Below are positions 28,144 to 37,200 of a DNA stretch of 64,000 nucleotides, in pieces. Under the pieces are notes generated by a model. The model was given only the letters and a program-made list of their open reading frames with translations, did no database searches and had not been told where the DNA came from. Source of the stretch: CAVTPD01 sp963736575 (GTDB lineage Bacteria > Bacteroidota > Bacteroidia > Cytophagales > JAAEPT01); the NCBI GenBank assembly GCA_963736575.1, contig CAVTPD010000001.1, forward strand, positions 186,001-250,000. Direction: 5' to 3'. Every line of letters begins with the position of its first letter. The stretch's first letter is position 1. The position numbers and the translations under genes are program-made.

Positions 28144-29598
28144 TCAGTTGGTTAAAAACTTGGCCTCAAATTTCTCAAGGGCCGCCTGTATCAGTGGGTC
28201 TTTGTAAAACGTATCTTCCTCGGCAGTTGGTTCGGGCTTTTCATCAGCGACAGGGGTCATTGCCTTGGTTGGCCCGGAAATGGGTGGCTCGTCCTCTTCG
28301 TCGGGAGCGTTGGCGATCAGATCGTCAAAGGCGGCGAGGGTATCAGTCGTTTTTTTTTGTGTGGTTGGCGAAGATTTGAGGGCCGGGGCGGGTGTTTCCG
28401 GCTGTGCCGGAGCGGGGCTTTCTTTCGCGATGGGAGTGGTTTGTGCCAAGTGGTCGGCGCCTTTGGTGAGGACTTTGATCACGTCAGTAATGCGGACTTC
28501 CGCAAGGACCTGTATGGCTTTGATCATTCCGAGCTCAAAATGGAGGCGCTTGTTGGTGGCCCATTTCATGCGGCCTTCCGTTTCGGCGAACACGTCGATC
28601 GCTGCCAGAAGGCGCTCCGGAGCGTAGCCATCCGCATCTTCGAGAAGCTTGTTCCATAGATTTTCCGGGATGCCTTCGCCGTCCGCCGTCGGATCAAGCT
28701 TTGCGATAAGCAGTCCCCGCAGACACCCGATAAGCTCGCCAAGAAGCTGGGAAAGCTCCCTCCCACTCTCTGCTTCCGTCTGAATGAGCTTCAGGGCGGC
28801 CGGTGTATTGCGGGAAAGAAGTTTTGAGGTGAGTTCGGCCACTTTTTCCCGAGAGGTGAAGCCGAAGATATCCAGAACGTTTTCCTCGGAGATCGTTTCC
28901 CCGCAGAAAGCCACGAGCTGATCGAGCATGGACTGTGCGTCCCGCATCCCGCCATCGGCCCCCTTGGCAATTGCCCACGCCGCGGTCTCGTCGAGAGTGA
29001 TGCCCTCCTCTTTCGCGATGTGGGTCAGGTGATCGGCGATGGTCTGGGTGGGGATGGGGCGTAGATCGAAGCGCTGGCAGCGGGAAAGAATCGTCGGCAG
29101 GATCTTCTGAACTTCGGTGGTAGCGAAAATGAATTTCACATGCTCCGGAGGCTCTTCAAGGGTTTTGAGAAGAGCGTTGAAGGCCGCATTGGAGAGCATG
29201 TGGACCTCGTCGATGTAGTAGATCTTGAACTGGCCGCGTGCGGGGGCGTATTTGACGGATTCCCGGAGATCGCGCACCTGTTCCACGCCATTGTTCGACG
29301 CGCCGTCGATTTCCAGGACATCCAGAGAACGGCCCTCGGCGATTTCCTTGCAGACGTCTTCTTCCGGATCGAAGTCGACTTTCGGGCCGCCCGAGCAGTT
29401 GAGAGCCTTGGCAAGGATGCGGGCGGTCGAGGTTTTACCGGTGCCTCTCGGGCCGACGAAAAGGTAGGCGTGTGCAAGCCGCTTCTGATCGATTGCGTTG
29501 CGCAAGGTGCGGACGACGTGGTCCTGGCCAAGGACGTCGGAAAATGTCTTGGGACGGTATTTTCTGGCAAAAACCTGGTAACTCACGGGGCACAGCAT
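28144..29598 (-). CDS. dnaX: DNA polymerase III subunit gamma/tau DnaX
   Basis: The clamp-loader ATPase of the replisome. It begins VSYQVFARKYRPKTFSDVLG, with Walker A FVGPRGTGKTSTARIL, then VLEIDGASNNGVEQVRDLRE, the DEVH box IYYIDEVHMLSNAAFNALLK with EEPPEHVKFIFATTE, sensor 1, and the SRC motif PTILSRCQRFDLRP. The tau-type C-terminal extension is short and Pro/Ala-rich. Length is 484 aa from ATG 29598 (a Met at 29637 is an alternative). The usual Cys4 zinc module is reduced: one Cys follows the ALNC stretch and another lies in EDVCKEI. The gene is intact, unlike many others in the window. Confidence 0.95.
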   Translation of the reverse strand: MLCPVSYQVFARKYRPKTFSDVLGQDHVVRTLRNAIDQKRLAHAYLFVGPRGTGKTSTARILAKALNCSGGPKVDFDPEEDVCKEIAEGRSLDVLEIDGASNNGVEQVRDLRESVKYAPARGQFKIYYIDEVHMLSNAAFNALLKTLEEPPEHVKFIFATTEVQKILPTILSRCQRFDLRPIPTQTIADHLTHIAKEEGITLDETAAWAIAKGADGGMRDAQSMLDQLVAFCGETISEENVLDIFGFTSREKVAELTSKLLSRNTPAALKLIQTEAESGRELSQLLGELIGCLRGLLIAKLDPTADGEGIPENLWNKLLEDADGYAPERLLAAIDVFAETEGRMKWATNKRLHFELGMIKAIQVLAEVRITDVIKVLTKGADHLAQTTPIAKESPAPAQPETPAPALKSSPTTQKKTTDTLAAFDDLIANAPDEEDEPPISGPTKAMTPVADEKPEPTAEEDTFYKDPLIQAALEKFEAKFLTN

Positions 29599-29677
29599 AG
29601 GCACCCCGGCGCGTTTGTCATGCGGGGAATTTTCCAAATGCCTAGACCCCCCGGTTCTTCGGCGCTAGGCTTCGCGA

Positions 29678-30534
29678 ATGATCGCAGCGATGGAACTGGG
29701 GGGCACCAAGACGGTTGTCGCCATTGGGGAAAGTGACGGGACTTTGGAGGAGGAATACCGCTTTCCAACGACAGGTCCGGAGGAAACATTCGAGACCGCC
29801 ATTGAATGGTTTTCGTCGAAAGGAACTCCGGAGGCAATAGGCATCGCGGCATTCGGGCCGGTCCAGATCAATCCCAAAGCCACCAACTGGGGGGACATCC
29901 TGCCGACCCCAAAGCCGAACTGGAGCGGATTTTCAATCGTGAATCCGCTGCTCAAAGCGTTTCCCGGGGTAAAAATCACGCTGGAAACCGACGTGAATGC
30001 CGCATGCCTGGCCGAAGCCCGGATTGGGGCGGCTGCAGGTTTGGAAAACGTGGTATATATAACCATCGGCACCGGTATTGGTGCCGGAGTTCTCTGCGAT
30101 GGACGTCTGGTCCATGGAGCGCTGCATCCGGAGTTCGGACACGTTCTCTTGCCTCGCAAGGAGGGCGATGATTTCAAAGGAACCTGCCCGTTCCACAATG
30201 ACTGCCTGGAGGGAATGGCCTGCGGTCCGGCCATCGAGCAACGCTGGGGCACCCCGGCGGGAAGCTGCCGCCCGATCACGAGGCATGGGAAACGGAGGCT
30301 TGGTATCTCGCGCACGGGATTCAGGCCCTGCTTGCGATCGCACCTCCGGAGAGAGTGGTCATCGGCGGCGGTGTCTCGCAGGCCCAGGGTCTTCATGAAA
30401 AAACCGAGGCTCTCGTCCGCAAACTCGCTGGAGGGTATTTCCCTGCGGCTGAGAATTCTCCCTACGTGGTTCCGCCGAAGTTCGATCAGGAAGCGGGTAT
30501 CAGAGGCGCGTTGATGCTGACCGGCCTTACGTAA
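29678..30534 (+). CDS. ROK-family sugar kinase, fructokinase-like (one frameshift)
   Basis: It starts at ATG 29678 with the ROK ATP-binding motif IAAMELGGTKTVVAIGESDG. It continues AIGIAAFGPVQINPKAT (GIAxFGP), ITLETDVNAACLAEARIGAA, YITIGTGIGAGVLCDGRLVH and the zinc-binding HVLLPRKEGDDFKGTCPFHN then DCLEG. One shift near 30265 leads to the frame ending PERVVIGGGVSQAQGLHEKT and GIRGALMLTGLT. The fructokinase-type substrate Asp (TDVNAA) is present. The gene is divergent from dnaX (79 bp) and overlaps the convergent transglutaminase gene by 8 bp. Confidence 0.88.
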
Positions 30535-31405
30535 TCGGCTCCACATCCACCTCCACGGTCAGGCTCTGGCCTCCTGCCCCAAGGGTGACTCCCCGGAGTG
30601 GACTCACGTCAGAGAAGTCACGCCCCCATGCTACGGTGATGTGCCGCTCGCCCGGAAGGAGGTTGTTGGTCGGGTCCGCATCGACCCAGCCTGTTTCCTC
30701 TCCGCAAAAAACAGAAACCCATGCGTGTGATGCGTCGGCCCCGACGAGACGCTTCTGTCCCGGCGGCGGCAGTGTTTCCAGATAGCCACTCACATAGCGC
30801 GCAGGCAGTCCGAGAGATCGCAGGCAGGCGAGCATGAGGTGGGCGAAATCCTGGCAGACCCCGGCTTTTTTCTGCAGCACCTCGCTGACCGGTGTGGCGA
30901 CATCGGTTGCGGTGGGGTTGAAGTCACACTCCGTGAAAATTCTGCCCATAAAGGCATTCACAGCCTCAAGGATCGGTCGGCCCGGCGTGAAATCCGGTCT
31001 GGCGTAATCGGCGAATTCCTCGCCGAGCGGAACGATGGGTGAAGTGAACCGGAACGCTCCCGCCTCCGTGCTCGCATTCAGTTTGTCACCGCTTGCAGCC
31101 GTTCTGATAGATTCCCACGGGGGCGTCGCCGCAGCATCCGGGCGGGGGGTTGGGATCACTTCCACCAGGCTTCGCGCGGTGACCTCAAGCTCTCCATGTG
31201 CGCCCTCGCATTCGAAATAGGCGGTCACGTTTCCGTAAACATCGTTGTGCACACTGCGCCCGACCGGCTCGGGAGTGATTTCCAAAACATGCCATGGACA
31301 GCGTTGGCCGGGAAGGAAACGTGGGGCCAGTCGTGCGAGGTGATGGGAAACGGTGACCGCCCCTTCATACACATAACGCGTCCGGTGGATCAGGTGATAT
31401 CGCAC
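30527..31405 (-). CDS. transglutaminase-like cysteine protease-fold protein
   Basis: A 292-residue protein with an N-terminal bacterial transglutaminase-like domain (MRYHLIHRTRYVYEGAVTVS then HHLARLAPR) and a C-terminal transglutaminase core. The catalytic triad is visible: Cys in KKAGVCQDFAHLMLACLR, His in VGADASHAWVSVFC, and Asp in GWVDADPTNNLLPG. No signal peptide is seen. Such proteins often accompany circularly permuted ATP-grasp/alpha-E proteins in peptide-bond-forming clusters; none is adjacent here. It converges on the ROK kinase gene and is divergent from the DUF3592 gene. Confidence 0.88.
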   Translation of the reverse strand: MRYHLIHRTRYVYEGAVTVSHHLARLAPRFLPGQRCPWHVLEITPEPVGRSVHNDVYGNVTAYFECEGAHGELEVTARSLVEVIPTPRPDAAATPPWESIRTAASGDKLNASTEAGAFRFTSPIVPLGEEFADYARPDFTPGRPILEAVNAFMGRIFTECDFNPTATDVATPVSEVLQKKAGVCQDFAHLMLACLRSLGLPARYVSGYLETLPPPGQKRLVGADASHAWVSVFCGEETGWVDADPTNNLLPGERHITVAWGRDFSDVSPLRGVTLGAGGQSLTVEVDVEPIT

Positions 31406-31493
31406 GGCAAGGGTCTATTCCGCAGCGGGCCGCGTGTCCAACATTACCGGAGTTGCATTTCGCTATGGCAGGATGTTCAGTGCCCGCCAAGCG

Positions 31494-31970
31494 ATGAAAG
31501 GCTCTACCGTATTTCTCATTATCCTAGGTCTCGCCGTCGCTGCGATCGGGGCCTTGTTCACGGCTCTGATGTGGGGGAGTTATCAGCGTGCGGTGGATCA
31601 GCGCGAGTGGCCGCAGGTGGAGGCCTTGGTTCTCTCCTCTGATGTCGGTGAGTATCAGCACGACGAGTTTTCCCCACAGGAGTATCGGCTGGAAATACTA
31701 TATGGGTATGAGTGGAAAGGGGAGGCGATGACAGGCGACCGTTTCTCCGCCAGAGGAAATGCCACTTCCAAAGACCGCTCCAAGATCGCCAGCCAAGCCA
31801 AAGAAGTTCCCGTCGGGAAAAAAACAAGCGCCTATGTTAACCCGGATGATCCTTCATTCGCCATACTGAAGCCCGACTCAAAAGCCGCAGGTTACTCAAT
31901 CTGGTTCCCGCTGCTCTTCGTGATAGGGGGTCTGGGGATTGCAGTGAAGGCAGTCAGGCGGACGGATTGA
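31494..31970 (+). CDS. DUF3592 membrane protein
   Basis: A 158-residue protein with two membrane segments flanking an extracytoplasmic beta-rich domain: FLIILGLAVAAIGALFTALM near the N-terminus and YSIWFPLLFVIGGLGIAVKA near the C-terminus. The middle region WPQVEALVLSSDVGEYQHDE, YRLEILYGYEWKGE and the VGKKTSAYVNPDDPSFAIL tail are characteristic of DUF3592. Function unknown. The frame extends to 31434, but ATG 31494 directly precedes the first membrane segment. Confidence 0.75.
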   Translation: MKGSTVFLIILGLAVAAIGALFTALMWGSYQRAVDQREWPQVEALVLSSDVGEYQHDEFSPQEYRLEILYGYEWKGEAMTGDRFSARGNATSKDRSKIASQAKEVPVGKKTSAYVNPDDPSFAILKPDSKAAGYSIWFPLLFVIGGLGIAVKAVRRTD

Positions 31971-31996
31971 TGGTTTTCAAATGCTTCAGGAGAAGC

Positions 31997-32634
31997 TCAA
32001 CAAATTCTTGAGAAGGTGTTTTGGAAGCAGGCCAAGACCTGCTCGATGGTAAATCGATCATACGGTTTATCTTCGTTGAAGGCGCGTATCACCCAATCGC
32101 GCCATGGCCAGATATCGCGGTGGGGATCTTTTTCGAAACCGAAAGTGTCCGCATACCTGGCAAGATCCAGCCAGACTGTCGCCCAACGCTCACCGTAGGC
32201 CGGGGAGGCCGGCAATCGGTCGACGACTTTTTCACGAGCCGCCTGAACGTCGACTTTCCATTCCGTTTCAAGCTCGGCAAGCTCGGGAACAGTCGGAGGA
32301 AGACCTGTCAGATCGAAGGTGACCCGCCGCAACCACTCACCGGGTGTCGCTGGTGGGGATGGCGAAAAGCCCGCCTTTTCGATTCCGGAGAGAACGAATC
32401 TGTCGAAGGGAACTCGGGGCCAATCGGATTGTTTCAAATCCTGCGGCTCCCGCTCGACCGGTTTCTCAAATGCCCAATGCTCCTCCCACCGGCCTCCTTC
32501 ACCCCGCCATGGCAGGAGGTGCAGTGTTTCAGAAAAATTGGCCGGACATCGCGATTGAAGTGGATTTTTTCCGCAGACAGTTTGGTGAGCACTGAAAGAA
32601 CGATGGTCACGGCGAGTTGGATTACCCGTGGCAT
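31997..32634 (-). pseudogene. truncated DUF1549/planctomycete cytochrome-c family protein
   Basis: A remnant of the large PSCyt1-PSCyt2(DUF1549)-PSD1(DUF1553) proteins, normally 700-1100 aa, of Planctomycetes and Verrucomicrobia. It has a signal peptide, a heme motif region (KIHFNRDVRPIFLKHCTSCH), then (after a frame change near 32490) EEHWAFEKPVEREP. This is followed by VPFDRFVLSGIEKAGFSPSP, RVTFDLTGLPPTVPELAELE, YGERWATVWLDLARYADTFG and DKPYDRFTIEQ. The ~70-residue stretch normally between the heme motif and WAFEKP is missing. The protein then ends abruptly after IEQVL, without the rest of DUF1549 or any DUF1553. It lies between the DUF3592 gene and hisD. Confidence 0.8.
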
Positions 32635-32770
32635 CGAGGGGCAGCCTTACACGGGAAAGGGCTCATGTCCTACAAGGTTTTACCGCGCGGAATTTTCACC
32701 ATGGATACCTCGTGTTTTGGAGATTGGCGCAAGGCGGTGATTTGTGCATGTTTCGCGGCAGTTCAGAGGT

Positions 32771-34060
32771 ATGAAGATTGTCACTTACAAGGACGCGCGG
32801 TATGCCGCGTTCGTTCGAAAACTACAACGCAGGGCGATCCCCGAAGATTCCGTTCGGGATCTCGTCGCGGATATCATTTCGAATGTCGCGGAAAATGGCG
32901 ATGCGGCACTTGTGGAGCTGACTCATCGATTCGATGGGGCGAAGCTTTCAAAAAAAGACATTTTCATCAGCGAAAAGGAGTTTGAGGAAGCTCGTGACAG
33001 CGTCTCCGAGGCGACTCGCGAGGCAATCCGCCGCAGCCTGAAGAACATCAGGTTGTTCGCGAAAAAAAGCCTCCGGAAAGACTGGTCGGGGAAAAACGCC
33101 GAAGGAGCGACCGTTGGTGAGCGCTTCACACCGTTCGACCGAGTCGGTGTCTACGTTCCGGGTGGCAAGGCGCCGCTCGTTTCCACCGCGCTAATGACCG
33201 CCGGCTTCGCGCAGGCTGCCGGTGTCCCGGAAATTTTTGCCGCAACGCCATGCGGACCAGATGGAAAAGTGAACCCGGCGCTGCTTTACGCACTGGAACA
33301 AGCCGGCGTTACCGAAGCTGTGAAGATCGGCGGCGCGCAGGCGATTGCGGCCATGGCGCTTGGAACCAAGTCGATCGCACCGGTTGATCGAATCATCGGT
33401 CCGGGCAACCGATTCGTGGTTGAGGCAAAACGGCAGCTCGTTGGAGCGGTCTCGATCGATCTTCTTCCCGGCCCAAGTGAAATCCTCATCCTGGCCGACA
33501 ACTCGGCAAAGCCAGCCTACATCGCGGCCGACTTGCTGGCGCAGGCCGAGCACGGTGGCGACAGCCTTGTCGGATTCATCACTACATCCGGAGCGCTTCT
33601 TTCAAAGGTGGAAGCCGAAATCGAGAAACAGATTTCGGCGCTCGGACGAGCGAAGATCATCAGGGAAGTGCTCAAAACCGGAACGTTTCTCCTGCAGGTG
33701 AAGTCACTGGAGGACGGCATCGATCTCGTCAACGCCTTCGCACCGGAACACGTTTCCCTGATCGTGAAAGAGGAGGAGGACGTTCTTGAAAAAATACGCA
33801 CGGCGGGTGCGATCTATCTTGGAGCGGATTCCCCGGTCGCCGTAGGCGATTTTCTCGCCGGGCCGAGCCACACCCTGCCAACCGGCGGTGCGGGAAGATC
33901 CTTTTCCGGCCTTCGCGCGGATCATTTCCAGCGCCGGACCAGCATTGTGAAAATGGACAAGGACGCCGTTAGAAAGTCACTCCCCGTGATTGAAGAGTTC
34001 GCACGCCTTGAAGGTCTTGACGCGCACGGACTCTCGACATCCATCCGCTTGAAAAGATGA
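32771..34060 (+). CDS. hisD: histidinol dehydrogenase HisD
   Basis: Catalyses the last two steps of histidine synthesis, histidinol to histidine with two NAD+. It is intact at 429 aa from ATG 32771 (MKIVTYKD). Conserved blocks are RVGVYVPGGKAPLVSTALMT, VTEAVKIGGAQAIAAMALGT, PVDRIIGPGNRFVVEAKRQL, GAVSIDLLPGPSEILILAD and LLAQAEHGGDS (zinc ligands Gln and His). The Asp ligand lies in VGDFLAGPSHTLPTGG, and the C-terminal His ligand in LEGLDAHGLS. It overlaps the following TPM gene, so a histidine-independent unit is translationally coupled to it. Confidence 0.96.
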   Translation: MKIVTYKDARYAAFVRKLQRRAIPEDSVRDLVADIISNVAENGDAALVELTHRFDGAKLSKKDIFISEKEFEEARDSVSEATREAIRRSLKNIRLFAKKSLRKDWSGKNAEGATVGERFTPFDRVGVYVPGGKAPLVSTALMTAGFAQAAGVPEIFAATPCGPDGKVNPALLYALEQAGVTEAVKIGGAQAIAAMALGTKSIAPVDRIIGPGNRFVVEAKRQLVGAVSIDLLPGPSEILILADNSAKPAYIAADLLAQAEHGGDSLVGFITTSGALLSKVEAEIEKQISALGRAKIIREVLKTGTFLLQVKSLEDGIDLVNAFAPEHVSLIVKEEEDVLEKIRTAGAIYLGADSPVAVGDFLAGPSHTLPTGGAGRSFSGLRADHFQRRTSIVKMDKDAVRKSLPVIEEFARLEGLDAHGLSTSIRLKR

Positions 34061-34668
34061 TGAACGATAGGGAATACTCACCCAAGCGCTTTGCAATCGC
34101 GAGCGTGGTCTGCCCATCGTGTCATGCGAAGGTTGAGCGTGATGTGCGCTGGTGTGGCACATGCGGCTTCACGGGTGCGAAGTCGCTGGAGATGTTCGGA
34201 GAGGATCCGCCACCCCTGTTGCCGATTCTCGATGTCGCCGATTTATGGAATGCGAAGGAACAGAAAAGAATCGTTTCCGCCATTGGCGCTTTCAAGAAAC
34301 GCTTCCCCCAGATCAACTGGCGGATTTGCGCCGTGACGCTGGGCCGCGAGGTCAATCTTTCCCTGTTTGGATTCTGGTTGATGAATGTATGTCCACTGAC
34401 GGAAGGGGAGACTGCGGAGGACCGCGAGTGGACCGTGCTGCTTCTTATTGACGGAAATTCCGGGCGCGCTTCCGTCACCACCGGATACCGAGCGGAAGTT
34501 TGGCTCTCGGATGACATGTGGGACCGGGCTCTGGCGGAAACGACAGATCGCTTCCGCCGTGGTGAGCCGGACAAAGCTGTGGTTGCCTTCCTACGCAAGG
34601 CCCGGGAGCAGATGGAAATCGCATGGCAACGCTCGCAAAAACAAATCGAAACCCAGGAGGCGGTATGA
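34057..34668 (+). CDS. zinc-ribbon protein with TPM domain
   Basis: A 203-residue cytoplasmic-looking protein. The N-terminus holds a zinc ribbon with two CxxC pairs (VVCPSCHAKVERDVRWCGTC then GF). A TPM-like phosphatase-fold domain follows: LDVADLWNAKEQKRIVSAIG, RFPQINWRICAVTLGREVNL and EWTVLLLIDGNSGRASVTTG then YRAEVWLSDDMWDRAL. Membership of the TPM/YgcG family (PF04536) is inferred from the VTTGYRAE and LLIDG pattern. It overlaps the hisD stop (ATGATGA) and the next gene's start, suggesting coupling. Function of the family is poorly defined, with links to photosystem II repair and membrane proteins. Confidence 0.65.
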   Translation: MMNDREYSPKRFAIASVVCPSCHAKVERDVRWCGTCGFTGAKSLEMFGEDPPPLLPILDVADLWNAKEQKRIVSAIGAFKKRFPQINWRICAVTLGREVNLSLFGFWLMNVCPLTEGETAEDREWTVLLLIDGNSGRASVTTGYRAEVWLSDDMWDRALAETTDRFRRGEPDKAVVAFLRKAREQMEIAWQRSQKQIETQEAV

Positions 34669-35420
34669 GACTCATCCTACTTCGCCTAGGTTTCTGCTTC
34701 CTGGTATCCGCGTTTGCAAGCGCCGCGGCGGATCAGGAAACACGCAATGATTTCAAGTTCGGCGCCCGCCCGCCCGGCGATGTCTTTGATCCTGCGGGAA
34801 TACTTATGCCCACCCAGCGGCAGGAAATCGCGGCCCCTCTGGCAATCGTTCGTGAAAACGAAAAAATCGATATCCTTGTCGTGATACTTCCTGAGATCGG
34901 CGACGCGCCCGCACGCTACGTTGCGGAAAATTTCCGGAAAGAGTGGTCGAAAGGGGCCATCAACGCTGTTGTCCTGCATGTGCCCGGGAGAGAGGACTCA
35001 CCATGGATCGTCCCAGGAGAACTGATCAACAGGGTGGTGAAGACCGAAAAACTGCAGGAATCCATCGACTCCGGCCAGATGCGTGCCAGGGCGGAGACCG
35101 GAGACTTTGCGAAGATCCGTGCCGCAGCTGTCGAGGCGACAGATATCATGCGGTATTGGTCCGGCGGTGCGGCAATCCGGTCGGAGGCCATGATCAATGA
35201 GAGGCTCAGACGCCAGCTTGCCTATGAGAGGAAACAGCGTCTTGTCAAACTCGCGGCAGCGGTTGGCCTGGCAGGAGCGATTCCGATTATCCTTGGTGCG
35301 GTCATATTTTTCACAAAAATGAAGAACATCAAACCTAGGGTCTTTCCTCCGATCCGTAAAACCGCGCGCCTGGGCGCACCTTATGCCGGAGGCAACAACT
35401 CCGTCACACGACTGAAATAA
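34665..35420 (+). CDS. exported TPM-domain membrane protein
   Basis: A 251-residue protein starting at ATG 34665, which overlaps the previous stop (ATGA). It has a signal peptide (LILLRLGFCFLVSAFASAAA). A TPM domain follows: GDVFDPAGILMPTQRQEIAA, ENEKIDILVVILPEIGDAP, NFRKEWSKGAINAVVLHVPG and WIVPGELINRVVKTEKLQES. There is one C-terminal membrane helix (LAAAVGLAGAIPIILGAVIF). The topology is typical of YgcG/TPM proteins, with an extracytoplasmic domain anchored in the membrane. It pairs with the cytoplasmic zinc-ribbon TPM protein upstream. Confidence 0.75.
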   Translation: MRLILLRLGFCFLVSAFASAAADQETRNDFKFGARPPGDVFDPAGILMPTQRQEIAAPLAIVRENEKIDILVVILPEIGDAPARYVAENFRKEWSKGAINAVVLHVPGREDSPWIVPGELINRVVKTEKLQESIDSGQMRARAETGDFAKIRAAAVEATDIMRYWSGGAAIRSEAMINERLRRQLAYERKQRLVKLAAAVGLAGAIPIILGAVIFFTKMKNIKPRVFPPIRKTARLGAPYAGGNNSVTRLK

Positions 35421-35434
35421 ACCACCGCCTTACC

Positions 35435-36187
35435 ATGAACACCATACGTCCTACAATAGCGCTTCTCCTCCTCCTTCCATTTTCCGCGTGCAAAAAGGAA
35501 GGGAAAACGGCGGACAAGGAGGGGGAACCGATACCCGAAGAATCTCCCATCACGGCAGAAATCGCCAAGCAAGACATGCCGATGCTTCCGTTGGAAAAAG
35601 GAGACACGTGGGTCTATAAAGTCAGAGTGGAGATTCCTGCGGGAGTCACGGCTGAGGGATCCGCGGAAGTCGATATGGAGCATGAAATGGAGAGAGTTTA
35701 TCTTGGCAAGCTCAAGATAGGTGATCACGAGGAGGAGGTGGATGTCTTCGAAGTTACCCGTCCATCCAGCCCAAGGGAGCGGGAGCTTGTGGAAATTTAC
35801 GATGACAGGATCATGATGCGTGGATCAGTTTTCCCGGCGTCCGGAGAGGATGTGATACAGTGGTTGGAGCCACCGGTTCCTTTTGTTTTCGCGGGCATGC
35901 GGCCCGGGCAGGAATATTCGAAGCTCAGTGTCCAGGAGGGAACTCGCGAGCGAGGGATCAGGGTCGTGGCACGGGAAAATGTAACCGTGCCGGCTGGTGA
36001 GTTTCCCGCAATTCGCCTGCTGATGACTGGCAATGATGGCGAACTCTTGCTGCGCAAAACAATCTGGTTCTCGCCGAAAAACGGAATCGTGAAAGAGGAA
36101 AAATCGAGGTATTCCGGTGAGAAACTTTTATTCAGGGAAACCACCGAACTTACAAAGACGACCGTTTCCTCCAAGACCAGGAAATAG
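35435..36187 (+). CDS. putative lipoprotein of unknown function
   Basis: A 250-residue lipoprotein. The signal ends in the lipobox LLPFSAC, followed by a Lys/Glu-rich linker (KKEGKTADKEGEPIPEES). A beta-rich domain begins MPMLPLEKGDTWVYKVRV and continues VYLGKLKIGDHEEEVDVFEV, VVARENVTVPAGEFPAIRL and KTIWFSPKNGIVKEE. The GDTWVYKV and FPAIRL...WFSPKNGIVK pattern is common in exported Verrucomicrobial lipoproteins, without an assigned function. It begins 14 bp after the TPM gene and may end that transcription unit. Confidence 0.75.
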   Translation: MNTIRPTIALLLLLPFSACKKEGKTADKEGEPIPEESPITAEIAKQDMPMLPLEKGDTWVYKVRVEIPAGVTAEGSAEVDMEHEMERVYLGKLKIGDHEEEVDVFEVTRPSSPRERELVEIYDDRIMMRGSVFPASGEDVIQWLEPPVPFVFAGMRPGQEYSKLSVQEGTRERGIRVVARENVTVPAGEFPAIRLLMTGNDGELLLRKTIWFSPKNGIVKEEKSRYSGEKLLFRETTELTKTTVSSKTRK

Positions 36188-36460
36188 TTTGAATTTCAAG
36201 CACTGTCAGAATAATTGGGCGCCAGTGGCTTGCTCCTTTACTGGTTTGGTTTAACTACCTGATAAAGTCCAGGAGCTGTTTACCCTGATTCTCCCCACGG
36301 CCGCAAGCATCCGGCAATGGTCATCTCGAACCTAATATCAGTGGATTCCAGGGAATCAGTGAAGGGTGCGATATCAGTCGATAGAGACTCCTGACCAAGG
36401 GACGTTCCCAATTCATCTGATCCAAGTCCGACCGAGCAGTGGAAATTTCCCAGAACCTTT

Positions 36461-36499
36461 GAAACAAAATGGGGTGCGCCTCGCGAAAGGCACACCCCA
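36461..36499 (-). terminator. rho-independent terminator of the PEP-CTERM gene
   Basis: Positions 36470-36481 (TGGGGTGCGCCT) pair with 36488-36499 (AGGCACACCCCA). On the minus strand the single mismatch becomes a G-U wobble, and the hairpin is followed by TTTTGTTTC, 27 bp after the stop of the PEP-CTERM gene. The rest of the gap between 36188 and 36525 shows nothing I can identify. Confidence 0.8.
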
Positions 36500-36525
36500 T
36501 GTTGTAGAATCGTAATGCTTCCGGT

Positions 36526-37002
36526 CTAGCGACGGCGGCGAAGCACAAGAAGCGATGTGCCGAAGACTCCTAGGAGCGCAGCGCTAGGCTCTGGCACTTG
36601 ATCGAAGACAACCGATTGCAGACCTGCTTGGGCAGATGGTGAAGCGCTCGTCATCGTGGTGATGAACACCTTCGGGTCGGCAGTGTTGCTGAAGGTGAAG
36701 TTCTCGCCAGCATCGACACCGATGTATTGCATCTGAACGTTGACTGGTGTCAGGCCGAGGAAAGTCACAACAATGGACTCTCCTTGGTCAAACGAAATGG
36801 CTTTGGTCGCTCCAGGAGCAAATGTGCCGATTTCAAGGGCGCCAATATTATTTTCAAACCGAACATCGCCGTAACCGGAGACGTTGATTGTTTGTGGGAG
36901 ACCTACACCAACGGCGAGTCCGGAAAAGTCCAACGTGAAGGCGGAGCCGACAGCGCTAAGACCACAGTATAAAGCCGCGATAAGCGGAAGTTTTGTTTTC
37001 AT
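36526..37002 (-). CDS. PEP-CTERM sorting-domain protein
   Basis: A 158-residue exported protein. It has a signal peptide (MKTKLPLIAALYCGLSAVGS) and a small beta-rich domain (GYGDVRFENNIGALEIGTFA; ESIVVTFLGLTPVNVQMQYI). The C-terminal sorting signal reads VPEPSAALLGVFGTSLLVLR then RRR, the canonical Pro-Glu-Pro, membrane segment and Arg cluster processed by exosortase. No exosortase lies in the window. The start at 37002 precedes the signal peptide; the frame opens at 37059. An unusually AT-rich region (37010-37135) lies upstream and probably holds the promoter. Confidence 0.88.
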   Translation of the reverse strand: MKTKLPLIAALYCGLSAVGSAFTLDFSGLAVGVGLPQTINVSGYGDVRFENNIGALEIGTFAPGATKAISFDQGESIVVTFLGLTPVNVQMQYIGVDAGENFTFSNTADPKVFITTMTSASPSAQAGLQSVVFDQVPEPSAALLGVFGTSLLVLRRRR

Positions 37003-37200
37003 AGTAGGGGGGACGTTCAGGGTTGATGAACTGCCGCAACTATTACGAAAAATAAACACCCGACAAGATAAATGTATTACTAATGTTCATAACAAATGAA
37101 AAACCTTATTATAAATAAAAGTTAAGCAAAAACCGTTTTGTTGGATGGCTGCTCTTCCACGCTGGTTGACTTGGGTCGAAATCGCGCTTTGCTCTCCTGC

